Of a stretch of DNA of 64,000 nt, positions 24,649 to 32,995 are shown piece by piece. The position numbers were made by a program, and so were the translations under genes. Every line of letters starts with the position of its first letter. The first letter of the stretch is position 1. Source of the DNA: Mycolicibacterium sp. CH28 (GTDB lineage: Bacteria > Actinomycetota > Actinomycetes > Mycobacteriales > Mycobacteriaceae); NCBI RefSeq assembly GCF_004745805.1, contig NZ_SRLQ01000001.1, positions 570,110 to 634,109 on the forward strand, written 5' to 3'. The notes beneath the pieces were generated by a model. The model saw only the letters and a program-made list of their open reading frames with translations, did not search any database and had not been told where the DNA came from.

Positions 24649-26415
24649 ATGACAGACCCAACGAAGCCGGCGATCGGCCTGTCCGTCGGGGCGACCATGC
24701 TGAGCGCGGTGACCCCGGAACGGTCGATCACCCGCAGGCCGGTGATCACGCTTTTCCGGCATCGCTCACCTGAGGTTGGCCTCCCGTCGGAGAACCCCCG
24801 ACTCGACGAGCCGGGCCTGGTGATCACCGACTTCGTCGACCGGGTCGGCGACCCGGTCCCCGTCGTGGCCGCCGACGGCTCGGTGCACCCCGCAGAGGCT
24901 TTGCTGGCCGATGCGCTGCGAGCGCTGGCCTACACGGCCACCGCGGGCCGCCCCCTGCCGCCGGCCACCGCGATCACCCACCCCGCGCACTGGCGGGCAG
25001 CGGCCGTCGACGCGCTGCGCCGGGCCGTCGGCCGGATTCCCGAATGGTCGGCCAACGAGCCGCTGCTGATCCCGGACGCCGGGGCGGCGGCGACCGCGCT
25101 GCAAGCCGACCCCGGGCTGCCGAGCCGTGGCGTGGTCGCGCTGTGCGACTTCGGCGGCAGCGGCACCTCCATCACTCTGTTCGGAGCCGACCAGGCGATC
25201 GCACCGACCGTTCGCCACCTCGACTTCTCCGGCGATCTCGTCGACCAGGGACTGCTGGCCCACGTGCTGGCCGAGCTGTCTGCCGGCGGGACGCTGGACG
25301 TCACCGGTACCTCCGCGATCGGATCGCTGACCAGGCTGCGCGCGGAGTGCCGCGCGGCCAAGGAGCGGTTGTCGACCGTGACAGTCACCGCCCTGCCCGC
25401 CGAGCTGCCCGGCTTCCGCGGCGACGTCCGGCTTACTCGCGCCGAACTCGACGAGATGATGCGGCAGGCGCTGGCCGGACTCGTGACCGCCGTGCAGGAC
25501 ACCATGGCCCGGGCCGGGGTCCGCCCCGGCGACGTGGCCGCGGTGGCCTCGATCGGCGGCGCCGCCGCCATCCCGGTGATCACGACCACGCTGTCCGAGC
25601 ACCTTCGGGTGCCGGTGATCACCACACCCCGGCCGGCCTTGACCGCCGCCATCGGTGCCGCATTGCGGGCGGCCCGCGGGCCCGCCGACACCAGTGCCAC
25701 CGCCCTCGCCCCAGCCCCGGTGCTGGCCGCCGAGCCGGTGGCGCCGGGGGAGCCCGGCCCGGCAACGGGCCGAGCTCTGGCCTGGTCGGAGGCGGCCGAC
25801 CTGCCCGACCTGGCTCCGGTGGCGCGCCGGGCGCCGGTGCGTGAGGCGTTGCCGCCGGTCAGCCCGCGCCCGGAGCTCGATTTCGAACCCGACCCCGTGC
25901 CCGCAACCGAGACATCCCTGCCGTGGTATCGACGCCCGATGCCGGTGGTGGTGGGTGCCCTGCTGGTGATCGCGATCGCCGGGGCCGGAACGGCGGTGGC
26001 GCTGCGCGTCGACAGCGGCGCGGCTCCGGCCACCCCGTCGCCGAGCATCACCACCACCCCGCAGGCCGCACCGGTCCCGGTCGATGCTCCGACGTCGGCA
26101 CCGGTCCAGAACCAGGCCGTGCAGGCTACGGGCGTGCCGCCGCGGACAGTTGTGCAAGCCCCTGCTCCGGCCACCCAGACCGAGATCGTGCAGGCACCGC
26201 CGGTGACCACCGAGGCGCCACCGCCACCGCCGGTCACCGAGACGCAGACGACGACCGTGGTCACCACCACGGTGTCCACCCCACCGCCGGTGACCGAGAC
26301 CGTGGCGCCGCCGTCGTCTCAGCCGCCGTTCATTCCGACGATTCCGACGATTCCACCGATCCCGACGATTCCTGGGCTTCCGCAGTTTCTGCTGCCGCCG
26401 CAGACCTCACGCTGA
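24649..26415 (+). CDS. membrane-anchored Hsp70-like protein with a Pro/Thr-rich outer tail
   Basis: A 588-residue protein. Residues 1-345 are a degenerate actin/Hsp70 ATPase domain: an N-terminal GLSVGATMLSAV phosphate-1-like loop, the phosphate-2 loop VALCDFGGSGTSITLFG and the adenosine-site ASIGGAAAIPVI. There is no substrate-binding domain. After a proline-rich linker, one membrane helix lies at about 428-448 (PMPVVVGALLVIAIAGAG), followed by about 140 residues rich in Pro/Thr/Val ending in IPT/IPP repeats. The nucleotide domain is thus cytoplasmic and the tail extracellular, a layout seen in mycobacterial Hsp70-like proteins of unknown role. ATG 24649 is preferred to TTG 24640. It overlaps the convergent methyltransferase by 9 bp. 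Confidence 0.8.
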   Translation: MTDPTKPAIGLSVGATMLSAVTPERSITRRPVITLFRHRSPEVGLPSENPRLDEPGLVITDFVDRVGDPVPVVAADGSVHPAEALLADALRALAYTATAGRPLPPATAITHPAHWRAAAVDALRRAVGRIPEWSANEPLLIPDAGAAATALQADPGLPSRGVVALCDFGGSGTSITLFGADQAIAPTVRHLDFSGDLVDQGLLAHVLAELSAGGTLDVTGTSAIGSLTRLRAECRAAKERLSTVTVTALPAELPGFRGDVRLTRAELDEMMRQALAGLVTAVQDTMARAGVRPGDVAAVASIGGAAAIPVITTTLSEHLRVPVITTPRPALTAAIGAALRAARGPADTSATALAPAPVLAAEPVAPGEPGPATGRALAWSEAADLPDLAPVARRAPVREALPPVSPRPELDFEPDPVPATETSLPWYRRPMPVVVGALLVIAIAGAGTAVALRVDSGAAPATPSPSITTTPQAAPVPVDAPTSAPVQNQAVQATGVPPRTVVQAPAPATQTEIVQAPPVTTEAPPPPPVTETQTTTVVTTTVSTPPPVTETVAPPSSQPPFIPTIPTIPPIPTIPGLPQFLLPPQTSR

Positions 26416-27495
26416 GCCGCGCCGCTTGACCAGCACCACATTGGCCAGCGGGATGGACATCTGCTCGGGCGCAGCGGCCAGCCGGGCGGCCACTGCGGCC
26501 TCCAGTCGTCCGGCGAACTGCGCCCCACGCTCGTCGATGGAATCCGGATTCAGCGCCGCGGCGAGCGTCGGGAAGATCGAAGCCCGAAGAAAGCCAGCCC
26601 ATTTCGCGCCGAATGCCTTCGCGTCGCCGTCGGCCCGAAACTGGGCCCAGAACCGGTCCTCAGCGTTGAACAACTCCAGATGCTCGATCGAGAGACCCTC
26701 GAACCGCCCGGACGGGGCGAACGGCGCCCGGAAGTCCTTCTCGTCGCGGCCCACCGACGGGATGGACATCCGGCGGGCCTCATCGGCGGTCACCAGACCC
26801 TCTTCGACGAACTGGCGCAGCGTGGTCACGATTGCGTCGAACGCGGGTTTGAAGCCCGAGCCGCCGCCGGGCTCCAGCCCGACCGTCAAGACCACCAACC
26901 GCCCGCCGGGGGCCAGCTCGCGACCGCGGAAGGCGACGAACTCGTGCCAGTCCTCGGCGGCTTGGCGGGCGTAGGCCTGACGAGCCGCTTCGTCGGCGCT
27001 GTAGGAGATCTGCACGTGATCGGGGATAGGCATCGGGATCTGGCTCAGCCAGTGCACGGCCCAGGAACTCCAGCCCAGCACGACGCTGTCCGACGGCAGG
27101 ATCTGCTGGTAGAACGAGCGGCCCACCGCCGTGGCGAAGGTGGCCCGGTCCTTGGTGAGGTAGCTGTCCTGGTCCTGGCTGAGGGTGGTGAACAGTGCGG
27201 AGAAGTCGTTGTCAGCCACGTCGGTGTGCGCGACCAGGATGGCGTGGTCGGGACGGGTGCGCTTGCGCAGGACTGCGATCGCTGCCCCGATGGGCAGCAG
27301 CGAGTTGTATCCGGTCGCCACGCCGTAGTCGGCGATGGCGATGGGCTGCGGCACCTTCGGCAGTGGCACAGTTCGGGCTGCGTCCTCGAAAAGCGTTATA
27401 GCAGTGTGTAGTCCGGCGGCCTGCAACCGCGATGACGCGGTATAGGTGGCGCTCTCCATCGGCTGCGGACGCACCACGATGCTGGACTCGGGCAC
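26407..27495 (-). CDS. SABATH-family SAM-dependent carboxyl methyltransferase
   Basis: A 362-residue protein matching the SABATH fold best known from plants (salicylate and jasmonate methyltransferases). Blocks: QAAGLHTAITLFEDA, the SAM loop IAIADYGVATGYNSLLPI, the SSW-x-HWLS motif in VVLGWSSWAVHWLSQIP (plants have SSYSLMWLS), and LAPGGRLVVLTVGLEPGGG. These enzymes methylate carboxylates of small hydrophobic acids; the mycobacterial substrate is unknown. Translation begins at GTG 27495, one base after the stop of the LapA-like gene; an ATG 12 codons in is an alternative. Confidence 0.8.
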   Translation of the reverse strand: MPESSIVVRPQPMESATYTASSRLQAAGLHTAITLFEDAARTVPLPKVPQPIAIADYGVATGYNSLLPIGAAIAVLRKRTRPDHAILVAHTDVADNDFSALFTTLSQDQDSYLTKDRATFATAVGRSFYQQILPSDSVVLGWSSWAVHWLSQIPMPIPDHVQISYSADEAARQAYARQAAEDWHEFVAFRGRELAPGGRLVVLTVGLEPGGGSGFKPAFDAIVTTLRQFVEEGLVTADEARRMSIPSVGRDEKDFRAPFAPSGRFEGLSIEHLELFNAEDRFWAQFRADGDAKAFGAKWAGFLRASIFPTLAAALNPDSIDERGAQFAGRLEAAVAARLAAAPEQMSIPLANVVLVKRRGSA

Positions 27496-27496
27496 G

Positions 27497-27736
27497 TCAG
27501 GACCGGCGGCGACGGTGCAGCAATAGTCCGATCACAACCCCCACCACCAGCATCGCGGCCAGCAGCAGCCACATCGGGGACTCCACGGTGATCCACAGGA
27601 CATGCACCCGTTGGCGGTCGCGGTTCTGGGCGATGAAGACCGCTGCCAACACCACCAGGGTGATGGCCAGCCAGTAGCGCAGAGCGAATCGCCGTACTGC
27701 GCCGCCCGTGCGCGGTGGGATTTCGTCGGGGGACAT
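27497..27736 (-). CDS. LapA-domain (DUF1049) small membrane protein
   Basis: A 79-residue protein with two membrane helices: about residues 21-38 (RYWLAITLVVLAAVFIAQNR) and 47-68 (MWLLLAAMLVVGVVIGLLL), joined by a short loop with VHVLWITVESP, and a basic tail. This is the LapA/DUF1049 pattern; in E. coli LapA/LapB act in envelope assembly. The ATG at 27736 has AGGAGG 7 nt upstream, better than the frame's first codon at 27754. It is immediately followed by the SABATH gene and probably co-transcribed. Confidence 0.8.
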   Translation of the reverse strand: MSPDEIPPRTGGAVRRFALRYWLAITLVVLAAVFIAQNRDRQRVHVLWITVESPMWLLLAAMLVVGVVIGLLLHRRRRS

Positions 27737-27861
27737 GGCGCGACCTCCTGTCATTGCCGTCAGGAGGTGACGCTAGTCGCTGTTGGCTAGTTCGTCGGAT
27801 AAGTCACGTGAGTGACTTGATTGGATCCGCGGCCAAGGCCCCGGCGTGACACACTTCGGCC

Positions 27862-28577
27862 ATGTCCGGCGTCACGTCCGTCTCGCGCATTTTGGCGATC
27901 TCCGGGATCTTCATGATGCTGATCGGCGGTATCGGCTTCGTCGTCGCCATGGCACTCAATGCCTTCGTGCTCGACGAGTTCGACGCCTACGGCGAGGTGC
28001 CGATCCCGGGGTCCGGTCAGGTCCAGCTCCCCGCTGGGGAGGTGCAGATCAGCTTCCACACCTCGGTGACAGGGTCGCCCTCGAGTGGGTTCCCGCTGCC
28101 GGCGGTGCAGCTGAGTGTCATCCCGCCGGCGGGTGCCGCCGACCCAGTGCTGACCGAGAAGCGCGGCGTCACAACGACTGTCAACAGCGACACGCATGTC
28201 CGGCTCTGGTTGCCCAGGTCGCCGTGGCCGGCACCTACCAGATCCGCACCGACGGACAGGTGAACGGCTACATCAATCCGCGGCTGGCTTTCGGTCGGGA
28301 GAGTGGCTACGGCTACCTGCACTGGGTGTTCGCCGCGGTGTTCGGCCTCGGCTTGCTGGACATGATCATCTCGCTGGTGGTCAGGAGGCGGACGGGACGC
28401 GCGCCCACCGCGGACACCTCCAAGGTTCCGGTCACTGCCTACCAGCCTGATCCCTACACGCCGACTGACCAGGGTGTGCGGCTCGAACAGCTCAAAACGC
28501 TGGCCGCGTTGCGCGAATCCGGCGCTCTGACGAACGACGAGTTCGAGGCGGAGAAGCGCCGGATTCTCAACAGTTAG
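27862..28577 (+). pseudogene. membrane protein with C-terminal SHOCT domain, frameshifted
   Basis: Two frames make one protein. The first (27862-28209) gives an N-terminal membrane helix (ILAISGIFMMLIGGIGFVVAM), a beta-rich domain with FHTSVTGSPSSGFPLP and ends in VNSDTHVRLW. The second, entered at 28209, continues AQVAVAGTYQIRTDGQVNG, a second membrane helix (WVFAAVFGLGLLDMIISLVV) and a SHOCT motif (LEQLKTLAALRESGALTNDE). Adding one G at 28208-28209 (TGG to TGGG) restores one frame of about 239 residues. Either a real one-base deletion or a sequencing error in a G run. SHOCT domains are short oligomerisation modules. Confidence 0.75.
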
Positions 28578-28582
28578 ACGTC

Positions 28583-28588
28583 TACACT
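28583..28588 (+). promoter_or_regulatory. -10 box before the zinc dehydrogenase gene
   Basis: TACACT lies 8 nt before the GTG at 28597, with no Shine-Dalgarno: a probable leaderless GTG start. Confidence 0.4.
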
Positions 28589-28596
28589 CACCCGAC

Positions 28597-29754
28597 GTGA
28601 GAGCTGTGAGTTGTGTGCACGGGACGTTGTCGGTCGTCGATCTGCCCGAGCCGGTGCCCGATGACGGCCAGCTGGTGGTCGATGTCCGCAGTTGTGGCAT
28701 CTGCGGATCGGACCTGCACGCCAAGGATCACGCCGACGAGCTGACCAGTGTCACCAGCGAGGTCGGCTACAGCGACTTCATGCGCAGCGACACCCCGGTG
28801 GTGATGGGCCATGAATTCTCCGGCGAGGTCGCCGAGCGCGGGCGCAAGACGGCCAAGGCGTTCAAGGTCGGCACTCGGGTGGTGTCCTTCCCGCTGGTGC
28901 GCGGCCATGGTGGCGTGCACCTGACCGGTCTTTCCCCGCTGGCTCCTGGCGGCTACGCCGAGCAGGTGCTCGTCGAGGCCGCCATGACCTTCGCGGTTCC
29001 CAACGGGCTGTCCCTGGACATCGCCGCGCTGACCGAGCCGATGGCGGTGGCCCTGCACGCGGTGCGGCGCAGCGAGATAAAGAAGCGCGATACCGCGATC
29101 GTGATCGGTTGCGGGCCAGTCGGGCTGGGGATCATCTGTCAGCTCAAGGCGCTCGGCATCGCCACCATCGTCGCCAGCGACTTCTCGCCGGGCCGGCGCG
29201 CCCTCGCTGCCCGCTGCGGCGCCGACGTCGTGGTCGATCCCAAGGTGGACTCGCCCTACGAGAAGGCGGCGGCCAAAGGCGTGCTCAGCACCGCCCCGGC
29301 GCTCTACGAGCTCGGGATGAGTTCCATGGAGAAGCTGCGCAAGCTGCCCCGCTGGGAGGTGCTCTACCGTGCCGCCGACGTGCTCGGTGCGGCCGGCCCC
29401 AAGCGCCCGGTCATCTTCGAATGCGTCGGTGTGCCCGGAGTGCTCGACGGGATCATCGGTGCCGCCCCGTTGAACTCCCGGGTGATCGTCGCGGGTGTCT
29501 GCATGGGCACCGACCAATTGCGGCCGTCGATGGCCAACGTCAAAGAGGTCGACATGCGGTTTGTGTTCGGATACACCCCGCTGGAGTTCCGCGACAGCCT
29601 GCACATGTTGGCCGACGGGAAGCTGGACGTCTCGCCGCTGGTCACCGGCAAGGTCGGGCTCGACGGAGTCGCGGCAGCGTTCGACGCGCTGGGCGATCCC
29701 GAGACGCACGCCAAGATCCTCGTCGACCCCCGCAGCACGGCAACCACGCCCTGA
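28597..29754 (+). CDS. zinc-dependent alcohol dehydrogenase family protein
   Basis: A 385-residue medium-chain dehydrogenase. Catalytic zinc ligands are in RSCGICGSDLH and VVMGHEFSGEV; the cofactor motif is AIVIGCGPVGLGIICQL. The structural-zinc cysteine cluster of many ADHs is missing, as the segment after GHEFSG is short (VSFPLVRGHGGVH). An insert around residues 205-270 (KAAAKGVLSTAPALYELGMSSMEKL) is larger than usual. It resembles threonine/sorbitol dehydrogenase-like members; substrate unknown. GTG start. The convergent metallo-hydrolase gene is separated from it by a region of repeats. Confidence 0.82.
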   Translation: MRAVSCVHGTLSVVDLPEPVPDDGQLVVDVRSCGICGSDLHAKDHADELTSVTSEVGYSDFMRSDTPVVMGHEFSGEVAERGRKTAKAFKVGTRVVSFPLVRGHGGVHLTGLSPLAPGGYAEQVLVEAAMTFAVPNGLSLDIAALTEPMAVALHAVRRSEIKKRDTAIVIGCGPVGLGIICQLKALGIATIVASDFSPGRRALAARCGADVVVDPKVDSPYEKAAAKGVLSTAPALYELGMSSMEKLRKLPRWEVLYRAADVLGAAGPKRPVIFECVGVPGVLDGIIGAAPLNSRVIVAGVCMGTDQLRPSMANVKEVDMRFVFGYTPLEFRDSLHMLADGKLDVSPLVTGKVGLDGVAAAFDALGDPETHAKILVDPRSTATTP

Positions 29755-29770
29755 GCCCAGCTATCGGCGC

Positions 29771-29828
29771 CGAGTGTGGGCCGTATGCACTGATTTTGGC
29801 GAATTTCGGTGCATACGGCCCACACTCG
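29771..29828. repeat. perfect 20-bp inverted repeat between convergent genes
   Basis: CGAGTGTGGGCCGTATGCAC at 29771-29790 is repeated exactly in reverse complement at 29809-29828 around an AT-rich 18-nt loop. It lies 16 bp after the dehydrogenase stop. It may terminate transcription from both sides. A related element with the same CGA-TGTGGG outer end and TGCAC inner end occurs at 63658-63715. Confidence 0.8.
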
Positions 29829-29836
29829 TCGCATCG

Positions 29837-29929
29837 TCGCCGCTCGTACCTCGCGGCGCATCGTCAGTGGCGGGATTGGTGGGGCCGCTTCCTCCTCGCC
29901 GCTCGTACCTCGCGGCGCATCGTCAGTGG
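29837..29929. repeat. 34-bp direct repeat at the 3' end of the metallo-hydrolase gene
   Basis: The same 34 bases occur at 29837-29870 and 29896-29929, 59 bp apart. The right copy holds the last bases and stop codon (29923-29925) of the hydrolase gene; the left copy is downstream and non-coding. Each copy contains a CGCCGC/GCGGCG stem. It looks like a tandem duplication of the gene's end. Confidence 0.8.
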
Positions 29930-30546
29930 CCGCGAGCCACCCAGTCGTCGTAGTTCACCAGTTCGTCCCCGATCCGGGTGGTGTCACCGTGGCCGGTGTA
30001 GACGACGGTGTCGGCGGGCAGCTTGCCCAGCTTGTCCTTGATCGACCCGAGGATGGTCGGGAAGTCGGAGAAGGACCGCCCGGTCGCACCCGGCCCACCC
30101 TGGAACAGCGTGTCGCCGGAAAACACCGCGCCCAGCGCGGGGGCATACAGGCAGGTGGAGCCGGGGGAGTGGCCGGGTGTGGCGATGGCGTGCAGCTCGA
30201 TGCCGTCGGCCTTGAGTACTTGACCATCTTCGAGAGTGTGGAACTGCTTGTCGCCGTGCGTCGTTCGCCACAACATCTCATCGGCGGGGTTCAGCAGGAT
30301 CGGTGCGTCGAAATCCTTGCTGAGCTGCGGCGCGACAGTGATGTGGTCGTTGTGGCCGTGCGTGCACACCACCGCGACGACGTGACGATTGCCCACGGCA
30401 TCCTCGATGGCCTTCGCGTCGTGGGCCGCGTCTATGACGATCACCTCGGATTCGTCTCCGACGATCCAGATGTTGTTGTCGACTTCCCAACTGCCGCCGT
30501 CGAGTTCGAACGTGCCGTGGGTGACCACCCGTTCGATGCCGCTCAC
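29923..30546 (-). CDS. metallo-beta-lactamase-fold hydrolase
   Basis: A 207-residue MBL-fold protein with the zinc motif CTHGHNDH (HxHxDH), the third-ligand region [11 protein letters not shown] and SGDTLF (Asp ligand), and GHGDTT near the end. It corresponds in position to Rv2260, next to mscR (Rv2259), in M. tuberculosis. In this setting it is likely a thiol-ester hydrolase, for example for S-formylmycothiol, the product of MscR, analogous to glyoxalase-II-type enzymes; that role is inference. GTG 30546 overlaps the mscR stop by four bases (GTGA). Confidence 0.87.
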   Translation of the reverse strand: MSGIERVVTHGTFELDGGSWEVDNNIWIVGDESEVIVIDAAHDAKAIEDAVGNRHVVAVVCTHGHNDHITVAPQLSKDFDAPILLNPADEMLWRTTHGDKQFHTLEDGQVLKADGIELHAIATPGHSPGSTCLYAPALGAVFSGDTLFQGGPGATGRSFSDFPTILGSIKDKLGKLPADTVVYTGHGDTTRIGDELVNYDDWVARGH

Positions 30547-31628
30547 AGCACAACCACGGAACGCAGCACCTCGCCGGCATGCATCTTGTGGAAGGCGTCT
30601 TCGATACCGTCCAGGCCGATGCGTTCGGAGACGAACTTCTCCAGCGGCAACCGGCCCTGGCGGTACAAGCTGATCAGGGTGGGGAAGTCGCGCTCGGGCA
30701 GGCAGTCGCCGTACCACGAGGACTTCAGCGATCCGCCTCGGGAAAAGAAGTCCACCAGCGGCATCTCGAGTTTCATGTCCGGTGTCGGAACACCAACGAG
30801 CACAACGGTTCCAGCCAGATCGCGGGCGTAGAACGCCTGCTTCCAGGTCTCCGGGCGGCCGACGGCGTCGATCACCACGTCGACCCCGAACCCGCCGGTG
30901 AGGTCCTGGATGGTTTCAACCACGTCGAACTCTTTGGCGTTGACGGTGTGGGTGGCGCCGAACTCGCGGGCCCAGGCCAGCTTCTTGTTGTCGGTGTCGA
31001 CCGCGATGATCGTCTTCGCACCGACCAGGGCGGCCCCGGCGATCGCGGCGTCGCCGACGCCGCCGCAGCCGATCACCGCGACGGTGTCGTCGCGGCCGAT
31101 GTTGCCGGTGTTGACCGCCGCTCCGAGCCCCGCCATCACGCCACAGCCGAGCAACCCGGCCACGGCGGGATCGGCCTCCGGATCGACCTTGGTGCACTGC
31201 CCTTCATGCACGAGTGTCTTGTCGGCGAACGCGCCGATACCCAGTGCCGGGGTCAGTTCGGTTCCGTCGGTCAGCGTCATCTTCTGGGCGGCGTTGTGGG
31301 TGTTGAAGCAGTACCACGGGCGTCCACGCTTGCAGGCGCGGCACTGACCGCAGACCGCGCGCCAGTTCAGGATGACGAAGTCTCCCGGCTCGACCGCCGT
31401 GACGCCCGCGCCGACCGACTCGACGGTGCCGGCGGCCTCGTGGCCGAGCAGGAAGGGGTACTCGTCGTTGATGCCGCCCTCGCGGTAAGTCAAGTCTGTG
31501 TGGCAGACCCCGCACGCGATGACATCGACCACCACTTCACCCGGACCGGGGTCGGGGATGACAATGTCGACGAGTTCGATAGGCTCGCCCTTCTTGCGAG
31601 AAATTACACCGCGCACTGTTTGACTCAT
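30543..31628 (-). CDS. mscR: S-(hydroxymethyl)mycothiol dehydrogenase / S-nitrosomycothiol reductase
   Basis: A 361-residue class III-like alcohol dehydrogenase. Catalytic zinc: [11 protein letters not shown] and LLGHEAAG; structural zinc cluster: [15 protein letters not shown]; cofactor motif: [17 protein letters not shown]. The sequence closely matches mycobacterial MscR/AdhE2, which oxidises the mycothiol adduct of formaldehyde and reduces S-nitrosomycothiol with NAD(H). The MBL hydrolase coupled downstream fits the same detoxification path. The flavin amine oxidase stop upstream is 47 bp away on the same strand, so the amine operon, which would generate aldehydes, could read through into it. 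Confidence 0.92.
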   Translation of the reverse strand: MSQTVRGVISRKKGEPIELVDIVIPDPGPGEVVVDVIACGVCHTDLTYREGGINDEYPFLLGHEAAGTVESVGAGVTAVEPGDFVILNWRAVCGQCRACKRGRPWYCFNTHNAAQKMTLTDGTELTPALGIGAFADKTLVHEGQCTKVDPEADPAVAGLLGCGVMAGLGAAVNTGNIGRDDTVAVIGCGGVGDAAIAGAALVGAKTIIAVDTDNKKLAWAREFGATHTVNAKEFDVVETIQDLTGGFGVDVVIDAVGRPETWKQAFYARDLAGTVVLVGVPTPDMKLEMPLVDFFSRGGSLKSSWYGDCLPERDFPTLISLYRQGRLPLEKFVSERIGLDGIEDAFHKMHAGEVLRSVVVL

Positions 31629-31675
31629 GAGTCAAACTTTAGCGTGACGCTCGTCGCATGCTCCACGGGGCGCCA

Positions 31676-32995
31676 TCAGGAAATCCGTCTTAGCGTCGAG
31701 CGGACTTCGGCGGCTACCTGGGTTCCGCTGTCGATGGCGCCGGCGATCCAACCCGGCCATCGAACGGCCACATCGGAGCCGGCGAAGTGGACGCGGCCGT
31801 GCGGTGCGGTGAAAGCATCGGCGTGCCCGTCGACCACCCAGCCGGGGCCCCAGATGCTCCAGGCACCGGCGCTGAAGGGATCGGCGGTCCAGTCGTGGGT
31901 GTCGACGGCGAGCACCTCCGCGTCGGGGGCGTAGTGTCGCAGCGCTGCGGCGACGCTGTCGACGTCGGTGGCATCGAGTTCTGCTTCGTCGTATCCGAAC
32001 CCGACGACCAGCGAGGTGCCATCGTCGAGCGGGTACTCGTTGCTGACCCATTGGATCGCCGCCGGCCAGGCGAGCCCGAACAAGCCGTCGGGGACATTGC
32101 GGGTACGCGCCCACGCCTTGATTGACATGCACTTGTGCCCGAACGAAGCTGCTGCGGAGACGTTCTCGGGGAGGGCGGGTTCGAATTCGACATTGTTCAG
32201 GACATTGATCGGGATCGTGCAGATCACCCGATCGGCGGTCAGAACGGTGTCATCGCAGCAGACCCGGACCAACCCGCCGGTGTCGATCACCCGGCGGACC
32301 GTCGTCGACAGGCGGATGTGGTCGGCGATCGGCTCTGCCATGGCCTCGATCAGCGATCGGGTTCCGTGGGCGAACTTCTGGGCCAGCCCGTCGTAGAGCG
32401 CCGTCACGTTATTGCCGAACTCGGCCAGCATGCGGGTGTAGTGCAGCACCGACACGTCGGCGGGGTCACAGCCGCCGTACATCGCCGCCCACCCGTAGGC
32501 GAAGTCCCGGGAAGCCGCCGGCAGGTCGCGGATCGGAGCCCAGTCGGAGCAGGCCACGTCGATATCGCGGTAGTCCTCGTCGGCGTCGAGCCCACCCCCG
32601 GGGGTGCGCCGCATCGCCTCGTGGAGTGCGACGATCGTCTTCTCGGCGACGCCGAACTCGCCGGCTGGAATAGGGGCGTGGGTGCGCCTGTCATCGCCGG
32701 TCGCCCACAGAAAGCTCTGCGGCGACGGCTGGTCAACGACCTCGATGCCGTAGCGTGCGATCTCCCGGGCCAGCGACGTCATCCATGCGGTGGAGAACCA
32801 GGTGCCGCCGTATTCGACGCAGGTGGACGTGCCCGGGAATTCCCGATACCAGGTCCGGCCGCCGAGTCGGTCGCGGCCTTCCAGCACCAGCACTGAATAA
32901 CCTTGTTCGTGCAGGTCGCGGGCCGCGGTGATACCCGCGAAGCCGGCACCGATGACGATGACATCGACGTGATCGGTTGGTGCTGTCACGTTCAT
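31676..32995 (-). CDS. flavin monoamine oxidase family protein
   Basis: A 439-residue amine oxidase: FAD motif VDVIVIGAGFAGITAARDLHEQG, ERG-equivalent LVLEGRDRLGGRTW, GGTWFS, a central GFGYDE block and the C-terminal flavin loop GRVHFAGSDVAVRWPGWIAGAIDSG split over two segments. Members oxidise primary or polyamines to aldehydes with H2O2 release. The conserved lysine of MAO-like enzymes is in the segment WVSNEYPLDD region but could not be pinned down. ATG 32995 overlaps the stop of the AOC-barrel gene (ATGA). Lies at the end of the amine operon. Confidence 0.87.
   Translation of the reverse strand: MNVTAPTDHVDVIVIGAGFAGITAARDLHEQGYSVLVLEGRDRLGGRTWYREFPGTSTCVEYGGTWFSTAWMTSLAREIARYGIEVVDQPSPQSFLWATGDDRRTHAPIPAGEFGVAEKTIVALHEAMRRTPGGGLDADEDYRDIDVACSDWAPIRDLPAASRDFAYGWAAMYGGCDPADVSVLHYTRMLAEFGNNVTALYDGLAQKFAHGTRSLIEAMAEPIADHIRLSTTVRRVIDTGGLVRVCCDDTVLTADRVICTIPINVLNNVEFEPALPENVSAAASFGHKCMSIKAWARTRNVPDGLFGLAWPAAIQWVSNEYPLDDGTSLVVGFGYDEAELDATDVDSVAAALRHYAPDAEVLAVDTHDWTADPFSAGAWSIWGPGWVVDGHADAFTAPHGRVHFAGSDVAVRWPGWIAGAIDSGTQVAAEVRSTLRRIS

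Noticed and set aside
28198..28218. Programmed -1 frameshift
   Set aside because: No slippery heptamer or downstream structure; a missing G explains it better.
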